Of a stretch of DNA of 64,000 nt, positions 24,333 to 35,282 are shown one piece after another. The notes under the pieces were generated by a model. That model did not search any database, was not told the origin of the DNA, and worked only from the letters and a program-made list of their open reading frames with translations. Every line of letters starts with the position of its first letter. Position 1 is the first letter of the stretch. The stretch covers positions 2,852,001 through 2,916,000 of the forward strand of contig CAWIKL010000001.1 of the NCBI GenBank assembly GCA_963836665.1, written 5' to 3'. A program made the translations under genes and the position numbers. Source of the DNA: JAICSD01 sp963836665. Lineage in GTDB: Bacteria; Acidobacteriota; Vicinamibacteria; Vicinamibacterales; 2-12-FULL-66-21.

Positions 24333-24973
24333 GCCCGTCTCCGATCCGCCAGCGCGGCCCACGGCACCAGGATCCATCCGATCAAAGCGAAGGCGCCGAG
24401 CGCCTTCTCCGACGGCGGCACCGGCCCCCACGGTCCTGATGCCCACATCGCAGTGCAGATGACGACGAGCGACCAGAACCAGATCTTCGCGCCCATCGTC
24501 CACCGCCCAGGCGTCCGCAGGAACAGCCCGATGCCCGCGATCCACATCGCGCCTTCGACGATGAGGGTCGCAGGAATGGAGTACCAGAGACCAAGACCCA
24601 GTTTCGGCGACGACGTGCCGGGCCACAATGGCATGTCGGGCGCGTGCGACGCGAAGTCGAGCACCCAGTGCGACACGACGAGCGCGAATAGGAGCCAGCC
24701 AACTGGCATCGGTGTCCGCCACCGGGCCAGCGCCGCGAGCACGACGCCCCAGGCGCACGCCATGACGAGGCTGTGTGACCACGGATACGACTCGAAGACG
24801 AGCGGCGTGAACGCCGTCGCGCCCGGCACGATGCGCACGTGCTCGGCGCCGGCGAGCACGAAGATCGGCCAGACCAGATCGAGCGCCGTGACGCCCGCCA
24901 TATACCAGCCCAGGTTGACCGACGGCTCACGCCGCTTGGCGGCCATCGCGACGGCCAGGTGTCCGACGAACAT
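24329..24973 (-). CDS. DUF457/YdjM-like membrane protein
   Basis: A 214-residue multi-pass membrane protein with about six hydrophobic segments. It begins 'MFVGHLAVAMAAKR' and contains 'YPWSHSLVMA' and 'SHWVLDFASHAPDMPLWP', the histidine/aspartate pattern of membrane-bound metal-dependent hydrolases of the DUF457 (YdjM) type. The histidines at the membrane face may bind metal. It is coupled to the downstream GNAT gene by a four-base overlap. Substrate and role are unknown. Confidence 0.7.
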   Translation of the reverse strand: MFVGHLAVAMAAKRREPSVNLGWYMAGVTALDLVWPIFVLAGAEHVRIVPGATAFTPLVFESYPWSHSLVMACAWGVVLAALARWRTPMPVGWLLFALVVSHWVLDFASHAPDMPLWPGTSSPKLGLGLWYSIPATLIVEGAMWIAGIGLFLRTPGRWTMGAKIWFWSLVVICTAMWASGPWGPVPPSEKALGAFALIGWILVPWAALADRRRA

Positions 24974-25028
24974 GCGCGTCTCCTGATGCGGAACTCTATC
25001 GCGGCCGCGACGATTAGGACAGCTGGGC

Positions 25029-25530
25029 CTACTCCGCCTCTCGCAGCGACACCAGACGGACGCTGTTTTGGCGCGTCGTCAGGAAGCGCTCCAGATCCGC
25101 CCACGATACCACCAGCGTTCCGGTGTTGATGTTAGGGTGGAACAATAGGCGATCAGCACCGCGCAGGTCCTGGTCGATCAGCACCCGCACCGAACCGTCA
25201 GCGTCGTTGATCAGGCCGAACGGAGACACCGACCCCGGGGTCAGTCCGAGCTCCGCCCTCAGCCGTTCCGGCGAACCAAAACTCAGGCGATCGTCGCCAA
25301 CCAGCTTCACCAAGTCCTTGAGATCGACCCGTTTATCGATCTGCACGACGACCAGGTAATGCTTGTCCCCCTTCTTATTGCGAAGGAATAGGTTCTTACA
25401 CTGAACGCCGGGGATCGGATTCCAGGTACTTCGACGCATCCTCGGCATTGAACACCGCCGGATGCTCGTGCTGCTCATAGGGGATGCCAAGCGCGTCGAG
25501 CGCGGCATAGACGGGCGCCGCCGGTTCCAT
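25029..25530 (-). pseudogene. YbaK/ProX-type aminoacyl-tRNA deacylase, frameshifted
   Basis: Two frames together give one ProX (YbaK/EbsC) protein of about 166 residues. The N-terminal part runs from the ATG at 25530 ('YAALDALGIPYEQHEHPAVF') and would stop at 25396. The rest ('QCKNLFLRNKKGDKHYLVVV', then 'LTPGSVSPFGLIND' and 'LVVSWADLERFL') is in another frame. The frames meet at a run of four C on the minus strand (25410-25413); removing one C joins them exactly ('SDPGVQCKN'). The family hydrolyses mischarged Ala-tRNA-Pro. The downstream frame is fully conserved, so a very recent mutation or a homopolymer read error is more likely than old decay. Confidence 0.85.
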
Positions 25531-25570
25531 CCGCCTATTCTGATCCACAATACGGGTCGGGAGCATCCGC

Positions 25571-26143
25571 ATGCCGCCACTGACCTCACGCTTCGACGAG
25601 GCCTTCGCGTATGCGCATGCCGCGCATGCCGCGCAAATGCGCAAGGGGACAAGCGCGCCCTACATCGGTCACCTGATGGGCGTCGCCTCCATCGTCCTCG
25701 ACGACGGCGGCAGTGAGGACGAGGGGATCGCAGCGCTGCTCCACGACGCGGCCGAGGACGCCGGCGGCCGTGAGCGTCTCGCCGACATTCGCGCCCGTTT
25801 CGGCGACGCGGTCGCGAAGATCGTCGAGGACTGCACCGACGCCTGGTCGTCGCCGAAGCCGCCGTGGGCGGAGCGCAAGATGCAGTACATACAGCATGCG
25901 CGCACACTGACGCCGTCCAGCCTGCGCGTCTCGGCCGCCGACAAGGTGCACAACGCCTACGCCATCCTGCGCGACCTGCGCAACCTCGGCGACCAGGTAT
26001 GGAATCGCTTCCAGGCAACGCCCGACGACGTGCTCGCGTACTACCAGTCGCTGGTGCGCGCCTACCGCGAGGCAGGCGGCACCAGACTCGTTGACGAGCT
26101 CGATCGCATCGTGCGCGGCATCGAGCGGGAGATGGGCTACTGA
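25571..26143 (+). CDS. HD-domain hydrolase (SpoT/MESH1-like)
   Basis: A 190-residue protein with the HD phosphohydrolase pattern of the RelA/SpoT hydrolase domain: 'AHAAHAAQMRKGTSAPYIGHLMGVA', 'AALLHDAAEDAG' (the HD pair at about 57-58), 'IVEDCTDA' and 'VSAADKVHNAYAI'. It has no synthetase, TGS or ACT domain. Similar stand-alone proteins (small alarmone hydrolases) remove pyrophosphate from ppGpp, but many others hydrolyse different nucleotides, so the substrate is inferred. It is divergent from the deacylase gene, with 40 bases between the starts. Confidence 0.85.
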   Translation: MPPLTSRFDEAFAYAHAAHAAQMRKGTSAPYIGHLMGVASIVLDDGGSEDEGIAALLHDAAEDAGGRERLADIRARFGDAVAKIVEDCTDAWSSPKPPWAERKMQYIQHARTLTPSSLRVSAADKVHNAYAILRDLRNLGDQVWNRFQATPDDVLAYYQSLVRAYREAGGTRLVDELDRIVRGIEREMGY

Positions 26144-26307
26144 GCGGTGCGGGCGAGTCGCTCGAGGTGCCGGAGCATTCGCTCGCGGTGCATGACCTCG
26201 CGCGCCGACAGCCGCCGCTTGTCGGTGCGGTTAAGGCCGGACGGGTGGGTCTCGAGTCGCTGGCCCTCGACGGCCGGCGGGCGGCGGAACGGAAAGCGAA
26301 ACACCAT
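26137..26307 (-). CDS. Possible small basic protein (56 residues)
   Basis: A minus-strand reading frame of 56 codons from the ATG at 26307, ending in TAG at 26137 inside the 3' end of the HD gene. The product begins MVFRFPFRRPP and is rich in Arg, Leu and Glu, with a likely amphipathic helix near the end ('MHRERMLRHLERLA'). It is divergent from the DUF2207 gene, whose ATG shares bases with it. No family is recognised. It fills an otherwise empty 160-base gap, which is the main reason to list it. Confidence 0.3.
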   Translation of the reverse strand: MVFRFPFRRPPAVEGQRLETHPSGLNRTDKRRLSAREVMHRERMLRHLERLARTAQ

Positions 26308-27951
26308 GGCAAACACCTTAACGGCCAGGCGTGACAGGCGAGGTCACATCGTCTTCGTCCTACTGGCGCTTCTGTGCCCGCGTCCTGCCGCAGCCGCGCC
26401 CGGCCAATACAAGGCGATCCGTTTCGACGTGGCGGCCGCCGCCGCACGCGGCGACCTCGACGTCACCGAGCGGATGACTTTTCAGTTCCAGACCGGCTCG
26501 TATACCTTCGTCTGGCGCGACATTCCCGCCGAGCGGACGGACGGGATCGAGGTGCTCGCAGCGGCAATGGACGACGTGGCGCTGACGGCGGGGGCGGGGC
26601 CGGGACATTACAGCGTCAGCGGACGCACGCGCGTTCGCGTCGAGTGGCGGTTTGCCGAGATGGGTCCGTCGACGCATCGCTTCGAGCTCCATTACCTGGC
26701 GCGCGGCGTCGTCTATCGCGACGGTGGACGGGACGTCGTGCGCTGGCGCGCTCTGCCGGCGGAACATCGATACGCCATCGACGCCAGCCGGATCAGGTTC
26801 GAGCCGGGAGCCGCAGAGGTCCTGCCGCTCGACGCGCGCCACGTGGCCTCGGTAACGGCGCACGAGGCGGCGGATGCAGTCACGGTGGAGGCGTTCGGCA
26901 TTGCGCCCAACGGCAGCGTCACCGCCGAGCTGCGCTACCCGGCCGGCGGGTTGATCGACACGGACCCCGCCTGGCGATCGCGCGAAGCGGTGGCGCGTCG
27001 GTTTGCGCCGAGATGGGCGATCGGCGGCGCGGCCACATTCGGGGCGGCGCTGCTGATCGTCTTGGTGACCTGGCGGGCCTATCCTGCGCCGGCGACGTTC
27101 CCCTCCGAGGCGGCGTCGACCGAGCCGCCCCAGGCGCTGCCGGCGGCGCTGGCTTCCGTGCTCGCCGCGACGGGGCGTACCAGTGGCTACCAGCCCCTGG
27201 GCACGCTGCTCGACCTTGCCGATCGTGGCGTGCTGGTGGTCAAGGAAACGCCGCGGCGGATCGCCGGTCGCCGTTACGAGCTGTCGCAGGTTTCAGGGAC
27301 GCACGATCTTGCCGCCCACGAAGAAGCGGTACTGCGTGTCGCGTTCGCCCATCATGGGGAGGACGTGCCGCTGGCGCGCGCGCGTGCGCGTCTCGCCCGC
27401 ACCAGCCGCCAGTTCGCCGGCACCGTCAACGAGGACCTGCTGGCGCACGGCTGGCTCGACCCAGATCGGACGGCGGCGCGCGATCGGCTGCGCGCCGTCG
27501 GGCTCACGCTGCTGTTCGCCGGCATGCTCGGCTGTGTCGCTGCGGCACCGCTCATCCCGTCCTACGATGCGTGGCCATTTTTGCTGCCCTTGGGTGGGAT
27601 CGTCTCGGCAATCGTCGGTCTGATCCTCGGCGCGTCGCTGACGCCGCTCTCGGATCAGGGATTGGTCGAGGCAGCGCGCTGGCGCGGCTTCAAACGTCAC
27701 CTCAAATTGCTGGCGTTACGCGACGGCGCCGGCGCCGTGCCTTCGCGCTGGATCGTATATGCGCTGTCGTTCGGTCTGGGGCCCTATTGGGCGCGTTACC
27801 TGAAGCGGCACCCTGGCATCGCGCCGGCATGGTTCGTCAGCGGCGATGGCACCGACAGCGCCGCGTTCGCGGCGTTCGTCGGCAGCAGCAGCACCGGCGG
27901 GGCCGCGGCCGGCAGTGCAGCCGCGGCAGGCGGCGGTGGGTCGGGAGCCGG

Positions 27952-27955
<4 letters not shown>
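26306..27955 (+). CDS. DUF2207-type membrane protein
   Basis: A 549-residue protein. A signal peptide ('HIVFVLLALLCPRPAAAA') precedes an outside domain of about 200 residues that starts with 'YKAIRFDVAAAAARGDLDVTERM' features and 'YTFVWRDIP', typical of DUF2207. A membrane segment follows at about 235-255, then a cytoplasmic part with a winged-helix-like region ('LGTLLDLADRGVLVV'). Two more membrane segments lie near 395-440. The tail is Gly/Ala/Ser-rich, as in many DUF2207 proteins. Function is unknown. The start at 26306 puts the signal peptide first. The stop overlaps the next gene start (ATGA). Confidence 0.8.
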
Positions 27956-30616
<2,661 letters not shown>

Positions 30617-30620
<4 letters not shown>

Positions 30621-31357
30621 GCGCAGCCGCCTTCTCCGTGTTGGTGCTGGTGCTGGCGGCGGGACAGCCGCCGTCGGGCGCGGCGGCCGAGGCGAACCGC
30701 TGGAGCGTCGCCGGCCTGCCCGGGCGGGTCCTTCACGACTTCGCCAGGCTTGGCGCGATGCCCTCGATCGCCATCCTGGGCGCCGGCGGCGGCGCGGCGC
30801 TCGCCGTCCATCCGTTCGACACCCGCGCGGTGCACTCGCTCTCGTCGTCGGTACGGGCCGAGGAGGCGCTCGATAGCGGCGCGACGATCGGCAGCGCCCA
30901 GGTCCAGATCGGAATCGCCGCCGGTGTGTATGCCATCGGCCTGGCGGCGCACAGCGCCGCGACGTCAGAAGCCGGTAGCGCGCTGGTCGAAACGCAGATC
31001 GTCCAGAGCGCGATCACCCAGGGACTGAAATATGCTGTGGGCCGGACGCGTCCCAATGGCGAGCACTACTCGTTTCCATCCGGCCACACGGCCGCGTCCT
31101 TCACCACTGCCGACGTCGTCCTGCAGCATTTCGGCTGGCGCGCCGGGGCAGCCGCGTACGTCGCCGCGGTCTACGTCGGCGCGTCGCGCATCTCTGACCG
31201 CCAGCATTACCTGAGCGACGTCGTCTTCGGCGCGGCCGTCGGCGTCGCTTCGGCGCGGACGTTCCGCGGCAGCGTCGGACACGCCGTTGTCGGCGTCAGT
31301 CCGATCGCGATGCCCGGCGGCGCCGCCCTCTTCGTCACGCTGCGGCCGCAATCGTAA
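30617..31357 (+). CDS. PAP2-family phosphatase
   Basis: A 246-residue protein with the three PAP2 motifs: 'KYAVGRTRP', 'SFPSGHTAAS' (catalytic His) and 'GASRISDRQHYLSDV' (second His). It starts at the GTG at 30617, which overlaps the glycosidase stop as GTGA; this gives a signal peptide ('AAAFSVLVLVLAAG'). The enzyme is extracytoplasmic or membrane-bound and would hydrolyse lipid phosphates such as undecaprenyl pyrophosphate or phosphatidic acid. It is the third gene of a coupled unit with the DUF2207 protein and the glucosidase. Confidence 0.9.
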
Positions 31358-31378
31358 GGAGGGCCCCACCATGACATG

Positions 31379-31482
31379 GATCTGATCCTGAATCCTTGAC
31401 CCTGAAGGGGATTCGCGGATCGGATTCGGGATTCGCGATCCGGGACTAGAGATGCGGGATCAGCGATGAGCGATCAGGGATT
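31379..31482. repeat. GATC-rich intergenic repeat between convergent genes
   Basis: About 100 bases between the 3' ends of the PAP2 and desaturase genes, running into the desaturase end. They consist of diverged copies of GGATTCG, GCGATC and GGATCAG units; six GATC sites are present. Partial dyads such as CGGATC and GATCCG could form weak hairpins. It may act as a two-way transcription end or be a species-specific repeat. A comparable GATC-rich block lies at 51435-51510. Confidence 0.5.
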
Positions 31483-32441
31483 CGCTCCCCGTCCCAGTTG
31501 GTATGGGGAGCCTGATTGAGGACGAGCCAGCCGTAGATCAGCTCGCTGTAGGTCCGCCAGCGCATCTTCTTGCGTTCGTAGAACGGCAGCAGTGCCTGCT
31601 GAACCTGCGGCAGGTTGTAGAACGGCACACCGGGAAAGTAGTGGTGCTCGAGATGGTAGTTCGAGTTCAGGTAAACGAAGTCCCAGAACCAGTTCCCGCG
31701 CATCAACGTGCCCCACTTCGCCGGCTCGGTCGGATCGATGTCGTAGTGCTGCCCGAGGCGGTTCAGCGTGAAGGCAATCGGGAAGATGAAAAACACCGGG
31801 ATGACACTGGTGCGAAGCGCGGCGTAGAAGCCGAAGCCGTACCAGATGACCGCCAGCGCGGACAGGTGGAAGAGCATCGAAATCTTGCGCTCGCCGGCGA
31901 TGGCGCGCTGCAGCGAATCGGGATAGCTCGCTCCCTCGCGACGCGCGGCCCGGAAGTAGATCGGGAAGAGCGCCGGCGTACAGTAGAGCAACTTGTACCA
32001 GCGCGCGTTGATCTTCGGCGACAGGTGATGCCGCTTCGGGTCGTCCTCGTCGGAACCCAGCTCGGCGTGGTGATCGAGGTGCCAGCGCGTGAACTGGTTC
32101 GCCGAAATGCCGCTGGGGATCGCGTAGAGCAGGCCGAGCGCGCGCTCGGCGCGCGTGTGGCGGCGCTCGAAGACGGCGTGGTGCACGACTTCGTGCAGCA
32201 GCACCGTGAAATTGAAGACCGTGAAACCCTGCACGAACGCCAGCGGAATCCACACGAGCGGGTTGTCGAAGTGAATGAGCGCCCAGGTCGCCAGCCCGAG
32301 GATCGCGAACTGGCGGATGGCGACCGCGAAGTGCCGGGCTGGCTGTTTCCGGTGTAACTCGCGCATCTCCTCGCGCGAGATCGCTGCGCCGAGCTCCGCC
32401 CGCAGCGCGCCCGCGTGCCGCGAGTAGTAGTGCGATTTCAC
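31446..32441 (-). CDS. Membrane fatty-acid desaturase
   Basis: A protein of about 331 residues with the three histidine boxes of acyl-lipid or acyl-CoA desaturases: 'HEVVHH', 'HLDHH' and 'NYHLEHHYFPGVP'. The boxes lie between about four membrane segments. The di-iron centre they form inserts double bonds into acyl chains. The GTG at 32441 is preferred as start; a TTG at 32486 would add 15 residues. The product probably adjusts membrane fluidity. Position specificity cannot be read from the sequence. Upstream lies an empty 128 bases before atpF. Confidence 0.88.
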   Translation of the reverse strand: MKSHYYSRHAGALRAELGAAISREEMRELHRKQPARHFAVAIRQFAILGLATWALIHFDNPLVWIPLAFVQGFTVFNFTVLLHEVVHHAVFERRHTRAERALGLLYAIPSGISANQFTRWHLDHHAELGSDEDDPKRHHLSPKINARWYKLLYCTPALFPIYFRAARREGASYPDSLQRAIAGERKISMLFHLSALAVIWYGFGFYAALRTSVIPVFFIFPIAFTLNRLGQHYDIDPTEPAKWGTLMRGNWFWDFVYLNSNYHLEHHYFPGVPFYNLPQVQQALLPFYERKKMRWRTYSELIYGWLVLNQAPHTNWDGERIPDRSSLIPHL

Positions 32442-32569
32442 GGTCCGTCCATTGTACGGCGAAAGGCACAGGACGAAGATCGACAAATAGACGAGCTTGA
32501 GCCCAGCGCCGGCCCCGTACGCAGCGTGTTAGTTAGAGGCTTGCGGGTCGAGCTCGTGAAACGCGTCGA

Positions 32570-33076
32570 TCAATGACTCGCCTTGGACTGCATCTCGCGG
32601 ATCGCGTCGTCGACCAGCTTGTCGTTGTCGGCCGGCGAGATGTCGCGGCGCAGGATCTTCGACGCCACGGCCACCGACAGATCGACCGCCTCACGGCGGA
32701 TGGTGTCGATGGCGCGAAGCGTCTGCGTGTCGATCTCCCGCTGCGCGTTCTTGACCAGCACGTCGGCGTCGGCGCGCGCCTTCTGCTTCATCTCGTCGGC
32801 GAAGCGCGCCGCGTCCGACCGCGTCGTCGAGATGATGCCGGCGGCCTCGCTGCGCGCCTCCGCCAGGATGCGCGCCGACTCGGCCTGCAGACGCTGCAGT
32901 TCTTCCTTGGCCTGCCGCGCCTCGTCAAGCGACTTGCGGATGACGTCCTGGCGCTGCTCGAGCGCGTCGAGCAGCGGCCGCCAGGCGAACCGCGCCAGCA
33001 GCGCCAGCAGGATGAGGAATGTGACGATGGTCCAGATGTAGAGCCCGGGATCGGGCTGGACCAACGGGTTGTCCAT
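32570..33076 (-). CDS. atpF: ATP synthase subunit b
   Basis: A 168-residue Fo b subunit. One N-terminal membrane segment ('LYIWTIVTFLILLALLARFAW') is followed by the conserved 'RPLLDALEQRQDVIRKSLDEA' in part and a long alpha-helical stalk with heptad repeats. The C-terminus 'DNDKLVDDAIREM' fits the F1-binding end. It forms the peripheral stalk linking Fo and F1. It is the last gene of the Fo block; no atpH, atpA, atpG, atpD or atpC follows, since the next gene is a desaturase on the same strand. Confidence 0.95.
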   Translation of the reverse strand: MDNPLVQPDPGLYIWTIVTFLILLALLARFAWRPLLDALEQRQDVIRKSLDEARQAKEELQRLQAESARILAEARSEAAGIISTTRSDAARFADEMKQKARADADVLVKNAQREIDTQTLRAIDTIRREAVDLSVAVASKILRRDISPADNDKLVDDAIREMQSKASH

Positions 33077-33085
33077 CGTGGGCCT

Positions 33086-33313
33086 CTACTTCAGCACGAT
33101 CAGCAGCGCGAAGACCTCGGCGAGGATCGCGACGCCTTCGAGCAGGAACAGCGGCAGGTTCACCGCACCGGTGATCTGTGCCGCCGCGCTCGGCTGACGG
33201 CCGATGGCCTCCGCCGCGCCCGCTGCGAGCTTGCCGATGCCGAGACCGGCACCGATCACCGCCAGACCAAGGCCGAGGCCGGCCCCCATCAACCCAATCG
33301 CATTACCACCCAT
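33086..33313 (-). CDS. atpE: ATP synthase subunit c
   Basis: A 75-residue c subunit. It forms a hairpin of two membrane helices, with the glycine-rich helix 1 ('GLGLGLAVIGAGLGIGKLA'), the polar loop 'EAIGRQPSAA' (the RQP contact with F1), and helix 2 with 'LFLLEGVAILAEVFALLI'. Glu59 matches the ion-carrying carboxylate; Glu66, seven residues on, is a second acid in the same helix. The ring turns as ions pass and drives ATP synthesis. It lies nine bases from atpF. Confidence 0.95.
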   Translation of the reverse strand: MGGNAIGLMGAGLGLGLAVIGAGLGIGKLAAGAAEAIGRQPSAAAQITGAVNLPLFLLEGVAILAEVFALLIVLK

Positions 33314-33357
33314 TCCGTTCTCCTTATCAGTGTCAGTGTCAGTAGTTGTCAGAGCAC

Positions 33358-34320
33358 TCAGTGATGCGCGTGAATCGCCATGCCGATGAAGACCGCCGTG
33401 AGCAGCGTGAACACGTAGGCCTGGACCAGGACGACGATAATCTCCAGCCCCGAGACACCGACCGCGAGCGGCAGCGACAGTACCATGCCGACGCCGATGC
33501 CGGCGATCGCACGGCTGAACATCTCGGTAAAGATGAAGATCAGCGAGAGGATCGCCATCAGCGCGATGTGCCCGCCCGTCATGTTGGCGGCAAGACGCAT
33601 CGTCAGCGCGAACGGGCGGACGAACATGCCCATGACCTCGATCGGAATCAGGATGAAATAGAGCGGCCAGGCCAGCCCCTTCGGCGCCAGGTTCTTCCAG
33701 TGGTGCACGAACCCGTGCGCGCGGCTGCCCGCGACGATGATGGCGATGAAGGTGATGGTGGACAGCGCCGCCGTCACGTTGAAGTTGCCGGTCGCGGTCG
33801 ACCCGCCGTGAATCAGGCGCACGACAAAGGCGTCCTCAGGCAAGTGCAACAGGCTGTGCTGCGCCAGGCCGATCACCTCGAAGATCGGAATCAGACCGAC
33901 GACGTTGGCGGCGAGGATGAAAAGGAAGAACGTGAGCAGCAGCGGCGTCCAGGTGCGGACCCACTTCTTGCCGACGTTGGGCAGGGCAATCGAGTCGCGG
34001 ACGAATTCGACGATGGCCTCGAGCGCGCTCATCGGACCGCTCGGCACCAGGCGGTCGGGCGACTCCCGCAGGTAACGGCGCACCAGCCAGGTGATGACCA
34101 CGAACAGCGTCGCCGCCACCAGCCAGAGCATCAGCACGTGCTTGGTGACGGAGAAGTCGATGCCCATCACCTTCGGCAGGTGAATGAGCGCGTGCTCGTG
34201 GCTGCTGTTGGCCACGTGGCCGATGATCGTCTCGCCGGCGTTGAACTTGCCGGGGGCCTGCTCGGCCGCGTGCTGCGCCGCTTCGGCAGCCACTTGTGGA
34301 ACGTCAGTCGCTTGCAGCAT
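33358..34320 (-). CDS. atpB: ATP synthase subunit a
   Basis: A 320-residue subunit a, longer than the 240-270 usual, because of a 55-residue N-terminal His/Glu/Ala-rich region. Family signatures are 'LNVVGLIP'-type (here 'AANVVGLIP') and 'RPFALTMRLAANMTGGH', which contains the essential Arg facing the c ring. Five or six membrane helices are predicted. It provides the ion half-channels of Fo. It lies three bases after the atpI-like region. Confidence 0.95.
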   Translation of the reverse strand: MLQATDVPQVAAEAAQHAAEQAPGKFNAGETIIGHVANSSHEHALIHLPKVMGIDFSVTKHVLMLWLVAATLFVVITWLVRRYLRESPDRLVPSGPMSALEAIVEFVRDSIALPNVGKKWVRTWTPLLLTFFLFILAANVVGLIPIFEVIGLAQHSLLHLPEDAFVVRLIHGGSTATGNFNVTAALSTITFIAIIVAGSRAHGFVHHWKNLAPKGLAWPLYFILIPIEVMGMFVRPFALTMRLAANMTGGHIALMAILSLIFIFTEMFSRAIAGIGVGMVLSLPLAVGVSGLEIIVVLVQAYVFTLLTAVFIGMAIHAHH

Positions 34321-34323
34321 TCG

Positions 34324-34700
34324 TTATGGAGTGGCAGGTGCCGGCGATACCGCCAGCAGTTTCCGCAGGTATCCCGCCTCGATCACGTGGAGGAGGAGGA
34401 AGTAAGCGGCAAAGGCCACCACCAGCGGTCGCGGCCGGAGCCACAGCGCGCCGAGCAGCCCGATGTAGAGCCCGAAACACAGCATCTTCGCCGCAAAACC
34501 GGCCATCAGGTACCTGAAGTCACGCGCTCGGGCGCCCGCGCGTGTGTGCGCTCGATGGCGCGCCAGCTGATCGCGGCACCCGCGAGCGGCGCGAACATGC
34601 CGAACGCCAGCTCCGGATTGAAGGCGGCGCCCCCGGCGGCGGTAATCGCCGCCCACGACGCCACACTACTCCCGATCATCACCGTCAGCGGTCGTGACAT
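34324..34700 (-). pseudogene. atpI: ATP synthase assembly protein I (AtpI-like), split in two frames
   Basis: The N-terminal half runs from the ATG at 34700 to a TGA at 34506 (64 residues, 'MIGSSVASWAAITAAGGAAF'). The C-terminal half continues in another frame with 'RYLMAGFAAKMLCFGLYIGLL' (about 60 residues). Together they make one AtpI-like four-helix protein of about 125 residues. A single missing base near 34509-34516 would join them. Alternatively, the TGA overlaps an ATG (TGATG) at 34504-34508, so the halves could be two coupled small proteins. AtpI helps assemble the c ring and is not essential in several bacteria. Confidence 0.7.
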
Positions 34701-34730
34701 GCCTATGGTCTGCTTGAGTCCGGAAAGAGT

Positions 34731-34982
34731 CTACCGGCGCCAGGTCGTCTTGATCAGCTCGTAAAAGCCGACGACGATCCCCAACATCAGCCCCACGAAC
34801 ACACCCCAGGGCGACGTTCCGCGCCAGACGTCGAAGCCATACCCGAGCCCCCCGATCAGGAGGATCGCGCCGATCAGCGTATAGCTGACCGCCGCGGCCG
34901 ACCCTGAACGCGAAGCGTTTTCCTGCAGGGATCGTGCGGCCTTGGAATATGAAAACGGCCGACCCTTATCGGAGTTGGGCAT
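34731..34982 (-). CDS. atpZ: AtpZ/AtpI-type small membrane protein
   Basis: An 83-residue protein with two membrane helices: 'AVSYTLIGAILLIGGLGYGFD' in part and 'WGVFVGLMLGIVVGFYELIKT'. The pattern 'GYGFDVWRGTSPWGVFVGLMLGIVVGF' (key residues Gly, Asp, Pro, Gly) matches the F0F1-ATPase AtpZ family ('ATPase_gene1'). AtpZ and AtpI together are linked to Mg transport or ring assembly. It is the first gene of the Fo block. Confidence 0.85.
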   Translation of the reverse strand: MPNSDKGRPFSYSKAARSLQENASRSGSAAAVSYTLIGAILLIGGLGYGFDVWRGTSPWGVFVGLMLGIVVGFYELIKTTWRR

Positions 34983-35023
34983 CGCTACTGCGCAAACACA
35001 TCATCATAACGTACAGGCAGGGC

Positions 35024-35239
35024 TTACTTCTTCTGCAATTCTTCGTTGGGTCCGCAGGCCGTCCCCATCGCGAAGCCCGGCAGGTTCGGCGGCGGCGTCT
35101 TCGGCCTTTCCGGCGGCGCCGGCATCGCGCAGTCGGCCGCCGCCCTGTTGACGATGTACCGGTAATAGGCCCCGCCGGCGGCGCCAAGTGCCAGCAGAAT
35201 CAGGAAAATGACGAGATACGACCGTCGACTCAACCCCAC
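35024..35239 (-). CDS. Small membrane-anchored hypothetical protein
   Basis: A 71-residue protein from the GTG at 35239, with GGGGGA upstream as a Shine-Dalgarno sequence. One membrane helix ('YLVIFLILLALGAAGGAYY') is followed by a Pro/Ala-rich outer tail with two cysteines (Cys37 and Cys62). No family is recognised. It is divergent from the first VWFA gene (44 bases apart) and precedes the Fo block on the same strand, but a 41-base gap gives no sign of coupling. Confidence 0.55.
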   Translation of the reverse strand: MGLSRRSYLVIFLILLALGAAGGAYYRYIVNRAAADCAMPAPPERPKTPPPNLPGFAMGTACGPNEELQKK

Positions 35240-35282
35240 GCGTCCCCCAGAATAAACCGGCTATACTCGATCGCGAAAGACC

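Noticed and set aside
34504..34508. TGATG as proof of two separate AtpI-region genes
   Set aside because: The two halves together match one AtpI-like protein, so a frameshift is at least as likely; kept as an alternative only.
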